Below are positions 10,353 to 14,535 of a DNA stretch of 14,535 nucleotides, in pieces. Origin of the DNA: a candidate division WWE3 bacterium CG_4_9_14_3_um_filter_43_9 (GTDB taxonomy: Bacteria; Patescibacteriota; CPR3; GCA-002780085); NCBI GenBank assembly GCA_002791435.1, contig PFXB01000114.1, forward strand, positions 1-14,535, given 5' to 3'. How positions within the stretch are numbered: the stretch's first letter is position 1; the number at the start of each line of letters is the position of its first letter. The notes below the pieces were generated by a model. It made no database searches. It saw only the letters and a program-made list of their open reading frames with translations, and was not told the DNA's origin. Both the position numbers and the translations under genes were made by a program.

Positions 10353-12780
10353 CCCCCAAAAGATCGAATCTAAATGGCAGAAAGAATGGGAAGAGAAAAA
10401 GCTTTATAAAACCACTCAAGATAAAAGCAAACCCAAATACTACTGCCTGGATTTTTTCCCTTATCCTTCCGGCGCTTCTTTATCAGTCGGTCATTGCCGC
10501 AATTATGTCCCCACCGACGTCATTTCCCGCTATAAAAGAATGAAAGGATTTAATGTCTTGCATCCCATGGGTTGGGATGCTTTTGGACTGCCGGCGGAAA
10601 ACGACGCCATCAAGAAAAACATTCACCCCATGGATGCTATTTCCCAAAATGTGGCCAACTTTAAGCGTCAACTTCGTTTAATCGGAACCTCCTACGATTG
10701 GGAGCGGGAGATAAATTCCACCGATCCTTCGTATTACAAATGGACACAATGGTTGTTTTTATTGCTTTATAAACGCGGATTAGCCTACCAGGCGGTGGCG
10801 CAGCAGTGGTGGTGCCCTTCGTGTAAAACCGTTTTAGCCAATGAACAGGTGGAGGACGGAAAATGCTGGCGTTGTAGTAGCGAGGTGACCAAAAAGGGCC
10901 TTAAACAGTGGTTTTTTAAGATAACAGCCTATGCCGATCGGCTTCTTTTCGATTTAGATAAAATCGATTGGCCGGAAAAAATCAAACTTATGCAGCGTAA
11001 TTGGATTGGTAGATCAGAAGGATTAATTATCAACTTTAAAATCGGAAGCGAGATTATTCCAGTTTTTACCACCCGTCCTGACACGATTTTTGGGGCAACC
11101 TTTTTAGTGTTGGCTCCGGAACATCCTTTGGTGAAAAAAATAGTTTCATCGCAACAGAAAGCAGAGGTTTTAAGATATACTGAGGCAACGAAAAAGAAAA
11201 CGGAAATCGACAGACTGTCAGAAGAACGTGAAAAAACAGGTGTATTTACTGGTTCTTACTGCATCAATCTATTAAATAATAAATCAATTCCAATCTGGGT
11301 GGCGGATTATGTTTTATTAACCTATGGGACTGGAGCGATTATGGCTGTACCGGCCCATGACGAGCGCGATTTTGCTTTTGCCAAAAAATTTAAGCTGTCT
11401 ATCAAAGAAGTTATAAAGCCGACAAAGGGATATCAATCTGAATTTCCCGCTCAAGTCTTTACCGAAAAAGGCAAACTGATTAATTCGGGCACGTTTAATG
11501 GTTTGACTTCGGAACAGGCATCCGAAAAGATAGCCCAAACGGTAGAGAAAAATGGGTGGGGACACAAAAAAGTGCAATATAAAATGCGCGATTGGTTGAT
11601 TTCCCGCCAGCGCTATTGGGGGGCTCCGATTCCGATGATTCATTGCGAAAAATGCGGGACTGTTCCGGTGGCGGAAAAAGATCTGCCGGTTTTGCTTCCA
11701 CGCCTCACTGATTTTGAACCGAGCGGGAGTGGTCGTTCTCCATTGTCCAGATATCCTGCCTTTGTAGAAACTGCATGTCCCGCGTGCGGTGGCAAAGCTC
11801 AAAGGGAAACCGACACGCAGGACGGATTTGCCTGTTCATCCTGGTATTTTTTGCGCTTTGTCTCTCCTCATCATGAGAATTTTGCCTTTGAGAAGCAAGC
11901 GACTAAATATTGGATGCCGGTGGATTTGTATGTGGGTGGTGCCGAACATGCGGTAATGCACCTTTTGTATGCCCGTTTTTACACCAAAGTGATGTATGAT
12001 GCGAATCTGATTTCTTTTGATGAACCATTTACCAAATTAAAAAATCAGGGAATGATTTTGGCCTCAAACGGCAGGAAAATGAGTAAATCTTTAGGAAATG
12101 TTGTGACGCCCGACGAGACGGTGGAAAAATTCGGAGCGGATGCCCTGCGGATGTATGAACTTTTTATTGGACCTTTTGAACAGGAAATTGCCTGGAATGA
12201 TAAAGGAATTAGGGGAACGAGACGGTTTTTAGATAAATATTGGAATTCTATCTTTGACACGGATAAATCGGCGGGGGACAGTCAAGACAGGGAAATTGTC
12301 AGCCTAAAGAATAAAACAGTCAAAAAGGTCGGGGAGGATATTGAAAAATTCAAATTTAATACCGCGGTGGCAACTTTGATGGAATTTTTGAATAAAATTT
12401 TGGGAAATAAAAATAATCTTTCGTCAAAGGTTAAAAATGATTGCCGAAAAACTTTAACCTTAATGTTAGCTCCGATCGTTCCGCACATCACTGAGGAAGT
12501 CTGGCAGAGAAAATACGGAGATAAAAGTCTAAAATGGTCAGTTCTTCAGCAGAATTGGCCGTCATACAACGATAAATTAATTCAGAATGAGGTTATAACT
12601 TTGGTCGTTCAGATCAATGGTAAAACCCGCGGGACCATCGCAATTGAAAAAAATACCGAGCAGGATGAGGCGCAAAAAATAATTTTGGCAGATAATAAAT
12701 TCAGAAAATATTTTGACAGGCGAAAGATTAAAAAAATAATTTTTGTGCCGGGCAGAATAATTAATTTTTTACTGCTGTAA
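10339..12780 (+). CDS. leuS: Leucyl-tRNA synthetase
   Basis: Charges tRNA-Leu with leucine using ATP; a class Ia synthetase in the cytoplasm. The 813-residue protein is full length. In order: the HIGH-equivalent SVGH at 49-52 inside PYPSGASLSVGH, a zinc-type cluster C159/C162/C176/C179, the CP1 editing domain with TTRPDTIFGATFLVLAPEHP and GTGAIMAVPAHDERD, a second CXXC pair set C436/C439 and C480/C483, the SSWYFLRF segment and DLYVGGAEHAVMHLLYARF, KMSKS at 580-584, the anticodon-binding helical domain, and a C-terminal VQINGKTRG domain. All catalytic and editing motifs are intact. It starts inside the end of the frameshifted NUDIX gene, downstream of tRNA-Ala(GGC), and may share their transcript. 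Its 3' end overlaps a small minus-strand ORF by 12 bases. Confidence 0.98.
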   Translation: MEKYDPQKIESKWQKEWEEKKLYKTTQDKSKPKYYCLDFFPYPSGASLSVGHCRNYVPTDVISRYKRMKGFNVLHPMGWDAFGLPAENDAIKKNIHPMDAISQNVANFKRQLRLIGTSYDWEREINSTDPSYYKWTQWLFLLLYKRGLAYQAVAQQWWCPSCKTVLANEQVEDGKCWRCSSEVTKKGLKQWFFKITAYADRLLFDLDKIDWPEKIKLMQRNWIGRSEGLIINFKIGSEIIPVFTTRPDTIFGATFLVLAPEHPLVKKIVSSQQKAEVLRYTEATKKKTEIDRLSEEREKTGVFTGSYCINLLNNKSIPIWVADYVLLTYGTGAIMAVPAHDERDFAFAKKFKLSIKEVIKPTKGYQSEFPAQVFTEKGKLINSGTFNGLTSEQASEKIAQTVEKNGWGHKKVQYKMRDWLISRQRYWGAPIPMIHCEKCGTVPVAEKDLPVLLPRLTDFEPSGSGRSPLSRYPAFVETACPACGGKAQRETDTQDGFACSSWYFLRFVSPHHENFAFEKQATKYWMPVDLYVGGAEHAVMHLLYARFYTKVMYDANLISFDEPFTKLKNQGMILASNGRKMSKSLGNVVTPDETVEKFGADALRMYELFIGPFEQEIAWNDKGIRGTRRFLDKYWNSIFDTDKSAGDSQDREIVSLKNKTVKKVGEDIEKFKFNTAVATLMEFLNKILGNKNNLSSKVKNDCRKTLTLMLAPIVPHITEEVWQRKYGDKSLKWSVLQQNWPSYNDKLIQNEVITLVVQINGKTRGTIAIEKNTEQDEAQKIILADNKFRKYFDRRKIKKIIFVPGRIINFLLL

Positions 12781-13002
12781 TTCTTCACAACGGTCAACAG
12801 TAGCATTCTCTGGTTCCCTCTCAAAATGAATCTTCATGAGCTTGATACTCATGGGATCTTCTTTCGCTCGCCTGCCTGCCGGCAGGCAGGCTTCGCGAGT
12901 GATTTTGGCTTTAAATTGCTTTCGAGCAATTTCATCATATCTTAAGATCTTACGATCGGGGTAATTAACGCTCGCAAAATAATCATTGAATTTTTGAGGC
13001 AT
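12769..13002 (-). CDS. Small ORF of unknown function with an embedded palindrome
   Basis: A 77-residue ORF I cannot assign. It is basic and polar, without membrane segments. The frame outside the palindrome looks protein-like: NDYFASVNYPDRKILRYDE and DPMSIKLMKIHFEREPEN. The middle residues ACLPAGRRA are translated from the 22-bp palindrome at 12870-12891 plus flanks, so this part is repeat-derived. TATTAA (13015-13010, minus) lies 7 bases before the ATG, which would again give a leaderless mRNA, but the -35 is poor. It overlaps the end of leuS tail to tail by 12 bases and diverges from comEA. It may be a real small protein that tolerated an insertion, or a decaying gene. Confidence 0.45.
   Translation of the reverse strand: MPQKFNDYFASVNYPDRKILRYDEIARKQFKAKITREACLPAGRRAKEDPMSIKLMKIHFEREPENATVDRCEELQQ
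12870..12891. repeat. 22-bp perfect palindrome (CCTGCCTGCC/GGCAGGCAGG)
   Basis: The arms GCCTGCCTGCC and GGCAGGCAGGC meet without a loop. On the minus strand it is read as CLPAG within the 77-residue ORF. It shares the CTGCC/GGCAG core with the intergenic repeat near 1780-1800. It is the only member of these GC-rich palindromes found between about 6 kb and the right edge. Confidence 0.85.
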
Positions 13003-13014
13003 TTATGGTTTAAT
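12986..13014 (+). promoter_or_regulatory. Promoter of comEA
   Basis: TTGAAT (12986-12991), a 17-base spacer and TTTAAT (13009-13014), preceded by TGG (extended -10). The ATG at 13023 begins 8 bases after the -10 box, so transcription and translation should start almost together. Confidence 0.65.
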
Positions 13015-13022
13015 ATTGCCTA

Positions 13023-13688
13023 ATGTCTGGGAAAGATGGTTTCAATTTTTCTTTATTAATAGCAAGAATAGCAAATGTTAAAGATTATTTAAGCCAACGC
13101 CAAAAGCCAATTGGTTTGGTTTTACTTGGCTTAATAATTATTAGCGGTGGAATTTGGGGAGCGCTGAACTATAAGAAAAATCCCGAGATTAAAATTGTTG
13201 AAAAGACCGATCAACATCAGGAAACTGTCAGTCAAGATGAAAATCAAACGAGTAACAAAATTATAGTTGACGTTTCGGGAGCAGTTAAAAACCCCGATGT
13301 TTATTCACTGGACGAAAACTCAAGGATTCAAGATGCCTTAGATCAAGCCGGAGGTTTGAGTGAGGAGGCAGATTTGGATTTAATTTCCAAAAATATCAAT
13401 TTCGCCGAAAAAATTTTTGACGGCCAGAAAATCTATTTTACCAAAAAATCAGCCGACAATAGTCAAAATCCCAACCAGGAAAGCTTTAGTCAAACCGAGA
13501 CGGCTCCGTCTAAAATTAGCCTCAATAAAGCCAGTTATGAGCAGTTGGACTCTCTTCCCGGGATAGGCGAAAAAAGAGCCAAAGCCATCATCGACAATCG
13601 TCCCTATCAAGCCCTCGAAGATTTAATCACCAGAAAAATAATTCCCTCGTCAGTTTTTGAAAAAATAAAGGAACAAATCATTTTGTGA
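13023..13688 (+). CDS. comEA: Competence protein ComEA-type DNA receptor
   Basis: A membrane-anchored double-stranded DNA-binding protein that acts in natural transformation outside the cytoplasmic membrane. The 221-residue protein has one membrane segment (about 29-48), an SLBB/soluble-ligand-binding-like domain (about 80-140, with VDVSGAVKNPDVYSL), a polar linker (about 142-164) and a C-terminal helix-hairpin-helix DNA-binding region (about 165-221) with SLNKAS and LPGIGEKRA at 178-186. This is the standard ComEA order. There is no Shine-Dalgarno; the promoter lies directly before the ATG. comEC follows after a 61-base gap, so the two probably form one DNA-uptake operon. Confidence 0.93.
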   Translation: MSGKDGFNFSLLIARIANVKDYLSQRQKPIGLVLLGLIIISGGIWGALNYKKNPEIKIVEKTDQHQETVSQDENQTSNKIIVDVSGAVKNPDVYSLDENSRIQDALDQAGGLSEEADLDLISKNINFAEKIFDGQKIYFTKKSADNSQNPNQESFSQTETAPSKISLNKASYEQLDSLPGIGEKRAKAIIDNRPYQALEDLITRKIIPSSVFEKIKEQIIL

Positions 13689-13697
13689 GTGTAAAAA

Positions 13698-13727
13698 CAA
13701 AAGTAAAAGTAAAAGCAAAAGCAAAAG
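13698..13727 (+). repeat. Five tandem YAAAAG hexamers
   Basis: CAAAAG, TAAAAG, TAAAAG, CAAAAG, CAAAAG run without gaps between the comEA stop and the comEC start. They add purine-rich unstructured sequence ahead of comEC. An AGAGG-ATCAC-CCTCT hairpin follows at once. Confidence 0.7.
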
Positions 13728-13749
13728 AGGATCACCCTCTAAAATAATT

Positions 13750-14535
13750 ATGAAAATGCCGCCTTTGTTTTATACCTGCCTTTTTCTCATTTTTGGAATA
13801 CTTATCAATGAATTTTTCTCGTCGAATTATTTATGGGTAGTGATCGGTATAGTTTCGCTGGCGATTATTTTTTTTAGAGTTGAGAAAAAATATCCTAAAA
13901 TATTTTTCCTGATTTTTATTTTATTGCTGGCAGGGGGATTCATGCGGTCTGAATTATTTTTTAAAGATTTAGAAAAAGCGGAAAATCAATTCGGCAACCT
14001 TTATGGGAAAAATATAGTTTTAAGCGGAGTCGTGGACAATATTCCAGAGAAAAAGGCCTCTTCGCAAAAAGTTATTTTAAATAAATTAAAAATGGCATTT
14101 TCAGGAAAAGAGGAGTATTTGATTTCACAGCCGGGCAAGGTTTTGATCAAAACTACTAAGTTCCGAAATTACGAGTATGGTCAGATCCTGGAAATTACAG
14201 GCTTGATCGAAGAACCGCAGGATTTCGACGATTTTGATTATCGTGAGTATTTAAGACAGGATTGGATTTTTGGAATTTTGACTAATCCTCAAATTCAAGT
14301 CGTGGGAGTAGATTCGCGTAAGCAAATTATCCGTAATTTATTTCTTTTGAAAAACACCATTCAGGAAAAAACGAATCGCTTTTTTCCCGAACCGCAGGCT
14401 GCTCTTTTGAATGGAATGCTGCTCGGCATCAAAAGCGGCTTTGATGACGATTTTTCCAACAATCTTCGTCAAACGGGCCTTACCCACATCGTGGTCGTTT
14501 CCGGAACCAACATTTCTATTTTGCTTTTGCTGATG
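13750..14535 (+). CDS. comEC: ComEC-type DNA channel protein, N-terminal part (runs off the window)
   Basis: ComEC is the polytopic membrane channel that passes single-stranded DNA into the cytoplasm during transformation. 262 residues are visible without a stop to the window edge. The N-terminus has three hydrophobic segments (within about 1-72), followed by the beta-rich soluble domain (about 73-195, with KNIVLSGVVDN and YGQILEITGLIEEP) typical of ComEC. Then LLNGMLLGIKSGFDD and the diagnostic TGLTHIVVVSGTNISILLLLM open the Competence membrane domain. The ATG at 13750 is the first in-frame start with sensible hydrophobic sequence. Its Shine-Dalgarno is weak: AGAGG lies about 18 bases away. 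It follows comEA on the same strand. Completeness beyond the edge cannot be judged. Confidence 0.92.
   Translation, partial: MKMPPLFYTCLFLIFGILINEFFSSNYLWVVIGIVSLAIIFFRVEKKYPKIFFLIFILLLAGGFMRSELFFKDLEKAENQFGNLYGKNIVLSGVVDNIPEKKASSQKVILNKLKMAFSGKEEYLISQPGKVLIKTTKFRNYEYGQILEITGLIEEPQDFDDFDYREYLRQDWIFGILTNPQIQVVGVDSRKQIIRNLFLLKNTIQEKTNRFFPEPQAALLNGMLLGIKSGFDDDFSNNLRQTGLTHIVVVSGTNISILLLLM

Overview
The window reads as a chromosomal segment of a Patescibacteria (Candidate Phyla Radiation)-type bacterium. This is inferred from compact genes, palindrome-rich intergenic filler, a comEA-comEC pair in an otherwise minimal gene set, and a LysM/M23 wall hydrolase beside rho and obgE. UGA acts as a stop in several genes (transposase, NUDIX hydrolase, comEA), so this is not one of the lineages that recode UGA. 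The lineage call comes from gene content and style, not from a marker tree.

Layout, left to right. 1-412: repeats and the rho leader. 413-1660: rho. 1661-1978: repeats ending in a strong promoter. 1979-3127: membrane-anchored LysM/M23 peptidase. 3128-3484: repeats. 3485-4606: obgE. 4727-5353: an acidic protein of unknown function. 5354-5928: structured repeats around a tRNA-Ala(CGC) gene. 5929-6783 (minus): a membrane protein built from two copies of one module. It diverges from an intact NUDIX hydrolase (6935-7390). 7432-8521: an IS630-type insertion sequence with an intact transposase; a tRNA-like half-molecule lies against its right end. 8565-8912: a small cupin. 8933-9627 (minus): an overlapping HEPN/MNT pair. 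9715-9790: tRNA-Ala(GGC). 9868-10352: a frameshifted NUDIX gene of the GDP-mannose mannosyl hydrolase type. It overlaps leuS (10339-12780). 12769-13002 (minus): a small ORF carrying a repeat palindrome. 13023-13688: comEA. 13750 to the right edge: the N-terminal part of comEC.

Housekeeping genes (rho, obgE, leuS, two tRNA-Ala genes) alternate with accessory blocks. The block from about 5.8 to 9.7 kb (duplicated membrane protein, NUDIX, IS630, tRNA remnant, cupin, HEPN/MNT) looks like the variable part. comEA and comEC together suggest DNA uptake.

Two window-wide patterns stand out. First, several genes that begin transcription units (M23, membrane protein, comEA, HEPN) have a promoter -10 box only 6-10 nt before the start codon and no Shine-Dalgarno sequence, so their mRNAs are probably leaderless. 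Downstream or coupled genes (obgE, MNT, leuS, NUDIX) have normal Shine-Dalgarno sites. Second, GC-rich palindromes of several families fill almost every intergenic gap in the first 6 kb. They create false N-terminal extensions on at least two genes, and one palindrome sits inside a short ORF.
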